This document shows positions 14,301-27,944 of a stretch of DNA of 64,000 nt, piece after piece (positions within the stretch are counted from its first letter, which is position 1; each line of letters starts with the position of its first letter). Both the position numbers and the translations under genes were made by a program. Below the pieces are notes generated by a model, which saw only the letters and a list, made by a program, of their open reading frames with translations, made no database searches and was not told the DNA's origin. Source of the DNA: Chrysoperla carnea (lineage: Eukaryota > Arthropoda > Insecta > Neuroptera > Chrysopidae); contig NC_058338.1 of assembly GCF_905475395.1 (NCBI RefSeq), positions 249,001 to 313,000 of the forward strand. The letters are read 5' to 3'.

Positions 14301-17300
14301 TGTGAACATAGCTTTATATTTAATACTTGTTGAATATTGATATGAAGTGAAGATATTTAAAACGTAGTTAAACGTTTATTTGAAGTTTATTTATTATAAT
14401 TCTAACCTAACATTTTACATAACTTTTTAATTATTATTGAATAATGAATTCAATTAAATTGTATTAATGTCATATCAGTGAAGTCTGTTTATAAAATAAT
14501 AATTAAAGAATCAACATTTTTTATTACATATTTTATTTATTTTACAATTCTTTTAAATTTGAAGTAACTTTTTAAAACTTTCAATACCTAATGATGTGAT
14601 GTGATGTGATGTGTGTTTATTACATTTACATTTAGATATAATAAATAATAAATAATATCGATTTAGAAATTTAAAATAATATATTAAATCAATAGTACAA
14701 ATAAATTATATTTGAGTCTTACATTGCGTTGGGTTTGAGAATCAATTTAAATAGAAAACATAATGTCATTTTTAAAACAAACATCAAATGAATGAACTAA
14801 CTATAATCGATTTATTAACTTTAACTATAACAAGTGAAAATAAATCATTAATTGTATTAAGTGTTTAAATATCATATAAAGACTATGTTGATTACAAAAT
14901 TGTTTGTTTTCTGATGTCCATGTCATGTAAGTAAAGAAAGTTTTCTGTTTTTAAATAGCTACACACATACATAACTGATATTCCCATATAATACATACTA
15001 TACAATTTGCATCCTTGTGAATAAACAATGGTGTTTACGAAAAATTGTTTCAAATAAACTATGTTTGTTCTATCTTTAACGGAATCCTACAAACTCAAAA
15101 TCCAATTGACCTATGTTGCTCATTTGCGAATTGAACCTACATTTTATGTCCTCTCCTCAGCACGCTGTAAAATTTTGAACTTGATATCTTTTTTATTTTT
15201 GAATTGTCGTGTACACAGACAGACAGAGGGAAAAACTTAGTATAGCTTGATATATTTCATATATACATGGTATAAAAACTAGCTATGTATGTATACTCCT
15301 CTGCGTTATAAAATTTATACATGTTTTACCATTCTAAGTGATATAACTATATCACTTACTGTTATAATAAATATCAATTAGAATGGTAAAAACAGTGCAA
15401 ATTTTGTGAATACAAGTAAATGTATAAAAGTCATACAGTGACGGATTTAAATTTTTGATAGTCTAATTTTCCATTTGATATTGATTTCGTTTTTTAATTG
15501 AAATAAAATAATAAATAATTTTTAAGATCAATAGATGTATTGAAGACGTATTTTAGTGGCTAGAAAAGCATCATGAAAATCGATAGTTTTTTTTAATCTA
15601 TGTTGATGGCCGTAGCTTAGTGTTAATCCTAGTTAAAGTAAATGCTTTATTATAAATCCATGACTATTAACTATTTAGACTATTTATTTGGTAGCAGTAG
15701 ATAATTTAAACAGCATTGTTTAAATAATTAAATTAAAAATAAAAGTAAAATGGTTGTTTTAACAATTAATTAGTTTAGTTTTTAAAACACCTGCATTATA
15801 TTTTTATTATTAAACTTATAGTACTTTATACATATACCTAATGAATATTAATTATTAATTATAAATGATAATAAATGAATGATATGAATAATAATTATTT
15901 ATAAAATAGTTTACTTAAATAATAATTATATTTTTATTTTTGTATTTTATAAAAAATAAAATGTTTTTTTTTATTTAAAAAAACATTTTATTTTTTAAAT
16001 GTGTTTAATGATATATTTATTTATAATTTGAACTGAATAGATGGCATTACTTAAATGTATCATTAATATTATTTTGACATTTAATATGAATTATTTTTAT
16101 TATTAAGTTTTTAATTAAATATTGTTTATTAATATTAAAATAAATTTTATGATTATTAATAAATAATCAAATAAATATATATATTAATTATAATTGTTAC
16201 AGTTACAAGATGTACAAGTATCAAATATACAACAACAACAACAAGTACAAGTACAAGATGTATCAGTACATGAATCAACAACAACAAGAACAACAGTTGA
16301 ACATGATGAACATGAATGGACAATGTTTGATAATGATTTTGAAGAAGATATTAATGTTGATAATAATATAAATATAAATAATATTGATTTAGAAATAAAT
16401 AAAAATATAAATAAAATAAATGAATTATTAAATAATAATAAAACAACAAACAATACTACTAATGTTATTTATAATGAATTAATACATTTATATCAATTAA
16501 ATGAACAATTATTTAATAATAAAATTAATATTATTTATAAACAACAACAACAACAACAACAATTTAATAATAATACAACAACAACAACTACTACTAAACA
16601 ACAACAACAACAACAACAACAACATGGTAAGTGTGTACTTAATTAAATATTAATAATAATAATTATTATTATTTATTAATAATAACACCTGCATCAAGTA
16701 AATCATGCTGGTTAGCAGATGTATCTGATGACCTGGTGTAGTGAAGTCAGTGTAGGTGTTGTTTATTTTTACTAAAAACTAATTTATCTTGCATTGTTTT
16801 CAATTTTAAAGTATTTACATTCAATTACGTGAAACCGTTAACTGAAATTTAGAACCAGCAGTTAGCTTATATTGAAAATTTTTAGCTGTTTATCTGTAAA
16901 ATAAAATTATTGAGTTTATCGATAATTGTAGATTTAACTAATGGACACAGATAAATGTCCTTTATTCCCTTGACGACATTTGGTTAAAGCATTTTGTCGT
17001 AGCGATCATCATATACTTTTAGTCGTATTTTTTCTGAAAGCTAACGATTTTCAAAAAAATGGTTTGATGAAAACTTTTAGGTTTTTTATGAACATCAACT
17101 TTCTAATTTAAAGTGTTATTCTATCTCTTATCTTTTAGAATATAAATTGGTTATTAAAGATACCTGAAGAACTAAGTCCTAGTTCTAGCCTATTAGCGTA
17201 TGATGCTCTCCATCAAATTGTAAAATTTTTGTTATTATTTGATTGATTAACTACAAAACAAACTATTAGTCATTATTGATTAAAATGAGCCACCCTGTAT

Positions 17301-20300
17301 TAGAGATATTTTAACTGTATTAAGTGATGATTTAATATTGATACACTACACCCTGTATTCTGTAATTAAGTATAATAATAATTAAATATTTATTGATTTT
17401 TATTTTATAGATTCAGAATTAAAGTTAAATAATAATAATGAGAATGAGAGTATAATAAAAGAATTAAAATTAGAAATAAATAAATTAAAAAATTTGAATA
17501 AAGAATTATTATTAAATGAAGATGAAATAAAAATAAAATTAAATGAATTAAATGATTTAAATAATAAATTATTAAATGAAAATGATGAATTAAAATTAAA
17601 TTTACAACAATTAGATGAAGATTGTTTATTAACAACAGATAAATTAGTTACATTACGTGATACATTACAACAAGATTTTAATAAAATACAATCTGATTAT
17701 AATCAATTAATTCATCATAATCAACAATTACAACAACAACAATCTAATTATGGTATGTTATTTTATTTATTTATTTATTTATTTATTTATATGATTATTG
17801 ATAACTGGGGGGTTGAAACCCATCCTAATTCAATTCAAAAGTTGATTTACATTCTTTACTTACAATTTTGATTACCAAATGGCAAACCTTATTACTTTAT
17901 AAGGCCATTCCACCAGACCATTTATCAATAATTATAAAACATAAAAAATGATAGTAAACTAATTTAAAATAAATAATTTTATATTAATTATTATTTTAGA
18001 AAAAGAATTAAATGAAATGAAAATGAAATTAAATGTAAATTTAATTAAAACAAATAAATATGAAGAACAATTAAATAATATTTATATGATTTTAAATGAA
18101 CATACAAATACTAAATTTAATTTATTAACAACATCAACATCAACAGAAGTTAAAGATGAAAGTGATGCTGAAGCTGATAATGATAATGAAGAATTAAATA
18201 TTAAAATAATGGAATTAATAAAACAAAGTATTAACAATAATAATATTAATAAGAATACAAAAACACAAGAAATACAAGTACAAGTTGATGATAATAATGA
18301 TTGGTAAGTATATATAATTAATAATTAAGTGTTTAATTAATTAATTAATTTATTTTATTTATATTTATAGTATAAATAATATTATTGTTGTTGATGAATT
18401 AAATAATAAATTAAAAGAGAATGAAAATGAATTAAAACGTTTAAAGAATGATTTAGATTTTTATAAAATGGAATGTGAACAATTACGTAAAAATAATGAA
18501 TGTTTATTTGATGATTTAAAATTATTACAAGAAAATGTTAATTTAGAAACAATTGTTGAAACTAATGAAGAATATGAACAACAATTACATGAGTTACAAC
18601 AAAAATTACAACAACAACAAGATCAATATAATAATATACAATTAAAATTACAAACATCATTACAAATTAATAAAGATCAAGAACAAGAAATTATTAAATT
18701 AAATAAATTACAAAATAATATGCAATTACAAATTAATAAATTAAATGATGAGAAATTACATTTAGAAACAAAATTAAAAGAATTACATGAAGAACAACAA
18801 CAAGAATATGTTAATAAACAAGATAATATTAATAATATTAGTTTAAAATTACAAACACAATTAAAGATTAATGAAGATCAAAAGCAAGAAATTAATAATT
18901 TAAATGAATTACATGATAAAATACAATTACAAAATAAAGAATTACTTGAAGAAAAAATACAATTAGAAACAAAATTGAAAGAATTACAAAAACAACAACA
19001 AAAATATAATGATAAAGATGAAAATGTTAAACAATTACAAGAAAATTATGATAATATTAATTTAAAATTACAAACACAATTACAAATTACACAAGAACGT
19101 GAAGAAGAAATAAATAATTTAAAAGAATTACAAAATAAAATACAATTACAAATGAATGAATTATATGAAAATAAAATACAATTAAAACAACAACAACAAC
19201 AAGAATGTATTGATAAAGATGTACAAACTGATAATATTGATAGTGATAATATTAATAATGAATTATATATAAAATTAAAAAATGATTATGATGAATTATT
19301 AAAATTAATAAATTTAAAACATGTAGAGAATGTTGGATATCATACAGAAATACAACGATTAAATACAATTATATTAGATAAGAATAATAAAGAAGAACAA
19401 TTACAAGATAAAAATGATTTCTTAGAAGAGAAATGTAATAAATTAACAATAAAATTATTAGATGAACAATCTAAATTACAACAATTACATAAAGAATTAG
19501 AACGATTACGTGAACATTTATTAAATATAGAAGAAACACATACACAAGAAATGTTAGAAAATGATTTAAAATTAAAAGAATTACAAAATAAATTAATGAA
19601 TTTAGAACAACATTCACAAGATTCAACATCAATATATACATCAATATCAATACGTTATAATCAACAAATAGAAACATTACAAAAACAAATACAATTATCT
19701 AATCAAGAACGTGATCAATATCAACAACAATTATCAATATTAGAAGATCAACATTTAAAACAATCAACTGCTATCACGAATTTACAATGTGTTTTAGAAC
19801 AATTTCAAAAAGGTAATCAATAACTATTAATATTAATATTATACAGATTGGATTTTATATTATTTAACATTATCATATTATCATAGACAAACTATTTATT
19901 AAAGAGATAATATTACACAATATTTAAAAATATTTATCATAAATCTTACACACAATGTACTGAGACTGAGACTATAATGAATACACAAGATCATCTATTA
20001 ATAAAATTATTTAATATTATAAAATCCAATCTGTATATTAATAATAAATTAATTGTTTTTATTTAATTATAATTATAATTATTATATGTTATAGATAAAG
20101 AAAAAGATATAATAGAAAGTACATTATTAATACGTAATGAATTAAATAAAGAATTAGAAAATAAAAATGATTTATTAAAAGAAATAGATTTATTAAAATC
20201 ACAATTATATGAATCTAAACAAGGTTTAAAAGCTGCAACACGTTTACAAGAACAATTAGAAAAGGCAAGACATCAAGTTTGTACATATCAAGATCAAAGT

Positions 20301-23222
20301 AAGTTATTAAATATTATATTTTATTATTTTATATTTCATTATTTTATTTATGAATGTGTATTATAATACATGCATGCATGCATTAAACTAAAATAATTAA
20401 TATTAAAATAATGTATGCATGTTTAATTTTATGAATATGAATAGGATTGAGTTATCATCTCTTAAAAGACTTGTGTTGAAATCGTATTCTAACTTCTATT
20501 TATCAACATAATTAATAGGATTGAGTTATCATCTCTTAAAAGACTTGTGTTGAAATCGTATAATCTCTTCTAACTACTATTATCAATATAAATTCTACAA
20601 CATAATTTATTTTTGATTATTTGTTTAATATTTAAATAAATTTGATTATTATTTCTTTTAAATGACTGACTTGAAAACAATGTTTATTTAATTATGAGTG
20701 GGTTGAGTTGGATACATAAAACAACAACAAAATATTAAATAATATTATATTTCAATTGTAAAATTATAGTTTATGATTTATTTACCAACTTCTTAGAACT
20801 ACTAGAAAATGACAACCTTGTATATCAGTGTGTGTAAATCTGTACACAGACTGATATACATACATACAGGATACTTATACAATTGATTCATACTAATTAA
20901 AATTGATTTCAATTCAATAGTTACAATTTAAATTACAAGATGGCAATACTTGTACTTACTTTTTATTTTTTTAAGGCCAATAAAAATATTCAAATTTAAA
21001 GCAGGTCAATAAAAATTTGTATTGTCAAAATAAAAAGTCAAATATTTTTACAATTATTCCAATTTAAATTACTTACCATTTATTTTTATTAATAAAAATA
21101 AATCTTCAATCACTTAATAATTTAATTAGACATTTTTTTTAATGATATATTATTAATTTATTATAATGATTTAGAAATAAAAATTATACATGAAGCATAA
21201 ATAATGAATGAATGAATGAATGCATAGCTTAGCTTAGCTTAGAATAGAATAGTAATATAGTAACTATTGAAAATTAAATATCAGCTGGTAATTCTGGGTA
21301 ATTTACAATTTTATAAAATCAGAATTCTAACTGATATGTGATTTACAATTAGTTTTATCATCATAACTTAAATAAATACATTTTAATTATATTTATTTTA
21401 ATAGATTTACTTAATTTTATTTATTAGTAGTCTAATTAGCTAGGTGTCATGGTCATGGTCATGGTCATACATACCACAATATTGTGAATGGGCTCATTAT
21501 GTCAGATTTTAGCTTAAAACCAATGCTAATAATTATGCTTAAACAAGCTTTTTAATCCATTGGTAGTTGTTAACTACAAACTTCACAATTTTATTTTAAT
21601 TAAAAGAAATATATTTGTAATTAAAACATTTGTTCATTTTTAATTATTTATTTAAATGAATTTTTGTTGCAAATATTAAGAATTACAAAATAAATAATCA
21701 AAATAACAACAAGTTTTGTTAACAACATTTTTTCAGTAACTTCTCTTATCTGTAAAGAATTCATTTTATATTTCTTATGCTTTTAAAGAGCACACCTAAC
21801 TATACAAAGTTTCCCAGAAGTAACAAACTCTCTAGTTTCATTAAGTAAGATGTCTAAAACGTCCTCTTACATTTTTTATAAGAGAATCTTTTAAGGCGAG
21901 CTATTCATTAAAATAGACAATCAATCAAACAAGTTGCGTGTTACAACGCTAAGACATTAACGTTACGGTGACATTAACATATGTTAACATCTGAATATTT
22001 AGGAACAGGTTGATATAAGTACAAATATAAAAGAGAATGTCTTTGAATTATATTTTGTATCTGATGCATGCAACAAAGGAGTGCGTTACTCTTGGGACAT
22101 TCTGTATATAATATAAATATATAAATAAGTTAGTAAGTTGATAGTTGATATTCCATGATCCATGATCAATAAGTGATGAGCGATCCATCTAATAGGTGAT
22201 GGAATCTTTTAAGTAGGTAGTTAATTAATAGCTTTTAAAATAAAATAACATTAGATTTGATAATAATTAAAAAGCAATGTTAATGTAATCTCATGTGGTA
22301 ACTGTGAGGTAAGTTGACTTTGATACATCTCAATTTATTACATGGGACCTCATTATCATCTGTTTACAAGCACCCTCACATCATATTATACCACCCTCAC
22401 ATGCATTACATCATCATATTGTTTTGTTTTGTTTTCTTATTTTGCACTATTTTTATTTTTTATCAAAGTTTTTTTTTTCCTTTTTAATTTTTATTTTTTA
22501 CATTTATTCATTTAGAATCCATTTTTATTATTATTATTATTATTGTATAAGGAAAGGTAGGGCAATTAAAAATATAACGGCTACAAACTGAAAAAATATA
22601 ACTTTAAGGATGAGACTCTGAGTTATTTTTAAAGATTATAAATCATAATAAAAATTAACAGATCGTAACAAAAAATATAAATTTGGTAAATTGGATGAAG
22701 CATACATATTAGGTAGCATGAATCAACTAGCATGAAGCATGAAGCATGAAGGAAGCATATGGTGGTTGGTAATGGTAGGTAGGTAGGTAGTGTATATACA
22801 TCGCGATCGTATTATAATCACAGCATGAAGGATCCTTAGAATACAATACTACAGAATGTTGCATGTGTTGCATTGTATTGCATTGCATTGCATTGCCTAC
22901 AAGGTAGTGTAGTGTAGTGTAGTGTTGTGTAGTGTTGTGTTGTTGTAATATAGATTGTGAGTATTACATCAGGTACTGGTTCAAATTGTTAAGTTATCAG
23001 TGTCTGTGTAACACTTACATTCTTTTATTACATTCATCATCTGCATCTGATTTATTTAACTTAATGCATTTTATTTTTATTTATTAATTATTAATTAATT
23101 TTAACTTGTAATTATTTATTTAATAACCATTTAAATGTTAAGTTGGTCAAAGTGAAATCAATTTAAATTAAATCATCCAGTACTCATCATTTAAAATGGT
23201 TCGGCTGTTTGAGCAAGTACGC

Positions 23223-23258
<36 letters not shown>

Positions 23259-25378
23259 TTGTAAATGACAGCTCAAAGTTCTTTGATCACAATAAATACA
23301 GTTTTGAGGCCTCTTGCGGGACAAAATTTTGAATTATTTTATTTTTAAATTATGATTTTTATTAAGTACCTTATGGAAAAGCTCACAATAATGTTAATTG
23401 TATAAAAATTAATCGATAATTGAGCTTCAAAAAAGTTATCATCATGAAGAAAATTTTTCACAGATTCTGTTTATAAAAAAAAAATGTTTTAACGCTTTTT
23501 CGATAGTTTTATATCATTTTTTTACATTTACGTTATACAAATTGCTTAGTTTACGATATTATTATAGCATTTTTTACATTTACGTCATATAAATTGCCTA
23601 ACTGCTTGGTTGATTAGTCACGTAACAGCCGAACCACTTTAATTTTCTCTTGTAAATACTTTTAAAAAATTGATGATGTCACTTAGTCAATATTATAAAA
23701 GTTTCTTAACAAAATTAGAAGTCATTACGGTAATATTGAAAAAGGTTCATTTAATTTTATTTGCGACTGCGCAATAAATACTAACTTAATAATATTTGAA
23801 CGATGATTCACGAAGATGTTCGTTCGTATAAATTCGTGAGCATGTTCATTTTGAAATGGCGTCAGCCATGATGGCTTGTCTGTGATAAAAAATTGCATTA
23901 GAATTTATAAAAATTATTTATTTAATCATTATTAATTAACACAAATTATTAACAAAATGTTTTGTTGTAAATTGAAGTTGTGTGTCATAAATATAACTTG
24001 AACGATGATCCACGAAAATGTTGGTTCGGATGACTTTGTGTGAACAACAACATGTGCATTTTAAAATGGCGTCATCCATTAGTTTTTGTTAAAAATCAAA
24101 CAAGTGGATTTATGTTTGTGATAAAAAAGTTTATTAAAGAATATAAAAAATTATTTATTTAATAATTATTAATTAACAAATATTTAAAAAATCGTTAACT
24201 ATAAATTAAACTCTAAAAGAAACAAAATATTTCAAATAAAAATTGAGTTGATACGATTTTTTTATAGCATTTTTTTTATATTTACGTTATACAAATTGCC
24301 TAGTACTTTAAATAAAATTAATTAAATAATAAAAACACAATTTTTATTTGCTTAATTCCGCTTTCTTTTTGAATTATTTATTTATTAAAAATAATTGTTA
24401 AAGTTTGTTTCATCTTGTTATTAAGACATCAAAATAATATTTATATTTGAAACAACAGTCAGTATTTTTACTAAAAATATTTTACGTTTATGTTATCAAA
24501 ATCAGGTGATGTTACTTTTATTTTATTATTTAAAATTGTCAAGTAAAAAAAAAGTCTAAAAACACTTTGTCAAGATATATAATATTATTTTGGACAATAC
24601 ATTTTTTACAATTATTTTCAATAAATAAATAATTTAAAAAGCGGAATTAAGCAAATAAAAGTAAGTGTTTTTTTATTTATTAATTATTATGGAATTCCTC
24701 AAATTAAGACTCATCATTCAATACAATTAATAAAATTAATTTAATTTATTATTATAATTAATTTATTTTTGTTTAGTTGAGAAATTAAATGCAAAAATAA
24801 CAACACAAGAAGAACTATCTAAAGAATTAACATCACATGCTATCGATAAAGTGGATAAAACTTTAATCAAGAACTTATTTATGGGTTATCTACAAACCTC
24901 CTGTACCAATCCAAAATACCATCAACAAAACATGGATACACAGAAAATATTAAAAATCATTGGAACGGTCTTGGATTTTAATCAAACTGATTATGAGAAG
25001 ATATATGGGGGATCTGGTGGTTCATCTTGGTATCAAACAATAATGAAACCAACATCAAGACAACAAGGTGCTGATCTTGGACTTGGAGAGAGTTTATCAG
25101 AAGCATTTATTAAATTCTTAGAGAATGAATCACGACCAAAACCTACAAAACCTCCATTATTACTTGTCAATAATAATGGAAGTAATAGTAGTCGTAAGAA
25201 TTCAACAACAGATGGTTCTACTGTTGATTTAAATCCAACAAGTAGTAATAGTATGACATCATCTTCAACAGCTGCTGGATCATTATTATTAAATGATGTT
25301 TTACTTCCTACTTTTGAAGATTTTGCGCATACTCGTAGTTCTAGTTCGATTTTAAAAGATGTTTTAAATAATAAATAA
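2397..25378 (+). CDS. TRIP11: TRIP11 / GMAP-210 golgin
   Basis: Nine exons join in frame: 2397-2496, 3147-3226, 4303-4365, 16203-16626, 17411-17752, 18000-18303, 18371-19812, 20095-20298 and 24777-25378, giving 1186 residues against about 1980 in human. The N-terminus (MAWLNLNNSINSLKGQITNL, then LLSEGI) matches the amphipathic lipid-packing-sensor start of GMAP-210, which senses curved membranes. The middle, about residues 60-1000, is Gln/Asn/Lys/Glu-rich coiled coil with CAA-coded poly-Gln near residues 180-220. The C-terminal exon holds the GRAB domain (DKVDKTLIKNLFMGYL, about residues 1008-1060), which binds ARF1-GTP, then SEAFIKFLENES and the LLPTF tail, all family hallmarks. The protein tethers vesicles at the cis-Golgi. 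The coiled coil is shorter than in vertebrates, and the middle exons use almost only A/T-ending codons. A polyadenylation AATAAA overlaps the stop. Confidence 0.92.
2700..3080 (+). mobile_element. 3' fragment of a Jockey/R1-like non-LTR retrotransposon
   Basis: In intron 1 of the golgin gene an open frame encodes [20 protein letters not shown] followed by the Cys-rich CRSC...DDET segment found downstream of the RNase H domain in Jockey/I/R1-type elements. It is truncated upstream, and the frame degrades after SECSG. A second, longer copy of the same family lies antisense in a Duox intron at 58140-58760. The remaining bases to about 3080 look like the element's 3' untranslated end. Confidence 0.75.
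4366..16202 (+). other. 11.8 kb intron 3 of the golgin gene
   Basis: I see no convincing exon on either strand. The stretch is mostly A/T low-complexity sequence with repeat fragments. A piece with the phrase cccaagtttgtaacgcttaa in the other orientation lies near 6610-6790, with related scraps near 9140-9240 and 15060-15290. A 'cctaagcggtacatttt' repeat occurs at about 10196 and 13520. Pieces containing a 'gttctatctctaacgg' type motif lie near 12880 and 15070. There is a small poly-A/poly-T palindrome near 15955-16000. Open frames of 60-75 codons here have no family resemblance. Confidence 0.7.
19833..20037. repeat. short inverted-repeat element in golgin intron 7
   Basis: The element begins tacagattggattttata and ends with the complementary tataaaatccaatctgta, giving terminal inverted repeats of roughly 20 bases around an AT-rich core. 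It fills most of the 282-bp intron, leaving only short flanks for splicing. It is probably a MITE. Confidence 0.75.
20441..20588. repeat. 74-bp tandem duplication
   Basis: Two head-to-tail copies each begin ataggattgagttatcatct and run through gacttgtgttgaaatcgta. The second starts 74 bases after the first. The near identity suggests a recent duplication. Confidence 0.9.
23191..23642. mobile_element. MITE with TTCGGCTGTT terminal repeats
   Basis: The left end reads taaaatggttcggctg and the right end reads cagccgaaccacttta, an inverted pair of about 16 bases. The interior contains a long T run and the phrase acatttacgttatacaaatt twice. A shorter copy with the same ends lies in a Duox intron at 49898-50062. 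No coding sequence is present, so it is probably a non-autonomous DNA transposon. Confidence 0.75.
23670..24090. repeat. interspersed repeat containing ATGGCGTCA..CATGATGG
   Basis: The block runs from aagtcattacggtaatattg through cgatgattcacgaagatgtt to aaatggcgtcagccatgatg, followed by a second diverged copy at about 23985-24090. Reverse-complement copies are at 37199-37440, 44940-45060 and 45655-45925. It is a multi-copy element with no gene in it. Confidence 0.75.
24331..24674. mobile_element. MITE with about 55-bp terminal inverted repeats
   Basis: The left arm (24331-24386) contains tttatttgcttaattccgct. The right arm (24621-24674) is its reverse complement and contains agcggaattaagcaaataaa. 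The 230-base interior is non-coding. The right edge is about 100 bases from the acceptor of the golgin's last exon. Confidence 0.8.
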
Positions 25379-25579
25379 AAAATACCTCATCCCAATTAAT
25401 TACCTCCTCCTTTTTTTATTTGCAGCCGGTTTATAATATTAAGTGGGCTTGTTTGTAACTCCCGATCAACAAGGGAAATTTACGAAAATTTTAAAAACTC
25501 GCCACAAATTGTTCCAAACTATAAAATTACTTTTTTTTTTCTTTTCCAAACTGAACCGATTTCGAAAATTTTAATTTTT

Positions 25580-26400
25580 TCGGGTATGAAACCCTAAATT
25601 CGTACTTGATACATAACTAAGAGCACTCTTCATTAAATTACCTTAAAAACAAGACAAAAAAAAAATCGGTTCATCCATTTAGGCGTTGCTATGCCACAGA
25701 CAGACAAGCATATAGCAGTCAAATTTATAACGCCTCTTGTTTTAAGGTGGGGGTGAAATAAAAAAGGATGTATGTCTATTTGATTGCTATGTATGTCTGT
25801 CTGGGGCATCGTAACGCCTAAACGGATGAACTGATTTTGACTTTTTTAGGTCAATTTATTTAGGTAATTTAATTGAGAGTGTTCTTAGATATGTTTCAAG
25901 TGCGAGTTTAGGGTTCCGTATTCGCAAAATTTTTCCAAAAATTTTTTAATTTAGTAAATTTCACTTGTTTTTTTTTTTTTTTTTAATTTAGTAAATTTCA
26001 ACTGCCTACAATAGAAAGTTTTTGTAATAGGTCCGATTTTCTAAATCAAAATTTTCAACATGTCTTAACGTTTCATGGTTAGGACGTTTCTTTAACACCA
26101 ATTTTATGTGTGTACGTCGTGCGTAAACCTTTTTTTTTTCGTTGTCGATATGGTCGATCGAAGCGTATTAATCAGGGAAGTTTTGTTAAAATTCTTTCTT
26201 TTTAAATTTTAAAGTTGTCTTTACAGTTGTTTTAATAATTAACCCCCGCCCATGTGTGTGTGTGTCTGTCTCTCTGTGGCATCGTAGCACCTAAACAGAT
26301 GAACCGATTAGGTGCAATGAAGGTGATTTAATGGAGAGTGTTGTTAGGTATATTTCAAGTGCAAATATAGGGTTCCGTAGCTAAAAAATTAAAGGGTATT
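25580..26400. repeat. fold-back repeat plus a third single arm
   Basis: From 25580 to about 25935 the same repeat family as at 803-1290 is present as an inverted pair; its outer ends carry a ggaaccctaa-type phrase and its centre the cagacagacaagca text and complement. A third arm in one orientation follows at 26225-26400, with gtgtgtgtgtctgtctctct and atcgtagcacctaaa. This starts about 200 bases after the golgin stop codon. Confidence 0.75.
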
Positions 26401-26576
26401 TTTTTAATTTTGTAAATTTTACTTGTTTATGTTAATATAATAAATATATATTATTTGTAATTAAAAATCATTTAAATTTCAACCATTATTTTTTAAAATG
26501 AATATAAATATGTAATTAATTTATGTACCTAAGTAATTAATAATAAATCAATTTTATATACACCTGCTTATTGACA

Positions 26577-26915
26577 GTGTGGCTATTCGTACGTACCAGT
26601 CTTACAAATAACACGTACACGGGATACGGCTCTTAAATTACGAAAATATTACAACATTTCGTTTCCAAAAATTAATAGTTAGTATAATAAGGTAATGGGG
26701 TGAACGCAAACGCGAACCATCTCACAGATCCGTGCTAACACAACCTAATTAAAGCCGTGGTCAACTCGTATCTTTCGCGAGTTGGCTATGACTTAAATGG
26801 GGATGTATTAGCGCGAATTTTATGGCCCCAGCTCATTTTAAAAATGCAAATTTGTAATTATTTTCATTATTAATTACATTACTTAATGCGGGCGGGTACG
26901 TGCGAATAGTTACAC
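26577..26915. mobile_element. CpG-containing MITE with TIR GTG(G/T)(C/A)ACTATTCG
   Basis: The left terminus gtgtggctattcgtacgtac pairs with the right terminus gtacgtgcgaatagttacac over about 20 bases. The 339-bp unit is conspicuously richer in CG dinucleotides (cgcgaacc, ttcgcgagttgg, agcgcgaatt) than anything around it. No open frame is present. I read it as a non-autonomous DNA transposon of a different and perhaps younger family. Confidence 0.7.
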
Positions 26916-27070
26916 CGATTTATTTATTTTAAAACATATACAAATTTTTTTAGGTAAATAAGTAAGGTTTTGTTTAAGGTAAGTAAGTAAAGTTTAGGTT
27001 TGGTAAGTATTTTGTTCCCGATTTCATAAATAGCCATAATCTAATAACATTAATTTTTCTATCATCAGAA

Positions 27071-27698
27071 CAAAGCAATTACTAAAAAATTTATTCAACT
27101 AAGAAATAGCTATTTACCAATGATGTTCTCCTAATGAAAGTACACAAAATTTGAACATTAATTTGTCATTTTTGTAAAAAAAAATTAATTTTTTTCATCA
27201 TAAAAAAAAATTTATAAATTTTTATCAAAAAACTGGTCATTTTTATTAAAAAAAAGTACACTTTGTACTAGGAGAACATAAGTTACAAGGGAAAGTAGTA
27301 CCTGATAGGAAAAGAAAAAGTATGTGTTTTCACCCCGAAAATCAGAAAAAAAAAATTTTTTTCCCGGCAGAAAGTTAATGGTCTGCAAGAGGTCATACTC
27401 ACCACATCCAATAGCAGACCATTAACTTTCTGACTTACGAGGCGAAAACAATTGTATCCCTATCAGGTACTACTTTCCCTTGTAACTTATGTTCTCCTAG
27501 TACAAAGTGTACTTTTTTTTAGTAAAAATGACCAATTTTTTGACAAAAATTTATAAATTTTTTTTTATGATGAAAAAAATTAATTTTTTTTTACAAAAAT
27601 GACAAATTAATGTTCAAATTTTGTGTACTTTCATTAGGAGAACATCATTGGTAAATAGCTATTTCTTAGTTGAATAAATTTTTTAGTAAATCGCTTTA
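27071..27698. repeat. long fold-back element, about 300-bp arms
   Basis: The left arm (27071-27386) and right arm (27415-27698) are near-perfect reverse complements. The inner ends are gaaagttaatggtctgc and gcagaccattaactttc, around a loop of about 28 bases. Outer blocks such as atgttctcctaatgaaagta and its complement also match. A transcript through it would form a very long hairpin. It has no coding content. Confidence 0.85.
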
Positions 27699-27944
27699 TT
27701 CTTGTGACAGTACAAAAATTGAATTTTTTTAACAAAGTTCGTAAGCGTATTACAAATATTCGCTATCTACATAACGAAAAAATAGTGTAAAATTTTAAAT
27801 ACTTACTGTTACTTACCGTTTCGGCAGCATAGACTTACTTAAATATTTTATCTGTGGGCTTACTTAAATACTTACCTGTTACGAGGCGATCCAAAATTAT
27901 GATGCATCTCCTAATTTATGTGGAACTTATAAAAAATTTAAAGT

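Larger units (their letters stand above)
20299..24776 (+). other. 4.5 kb last intron of the golgin gene
   Basis: This intron contains no exon that I can support. It holds a 74-bp tandem duplication (20441-20588), microsatellites near 22740-22940 (GGTA, GTAGT and GCATT units), a run of about 34 T at 23226-23257, and three transposon-like units listed separately (23191-23642, 23670-24090, 24331-24674). Confidence 0.75.

Noticed and set aside
16184..16453. Antisense frame rich in Ser, Thr and Cys, and a similar one at 17405-17635
   Set aside because: They are reverse translations of the CAA/GAA-rich golgin exons.
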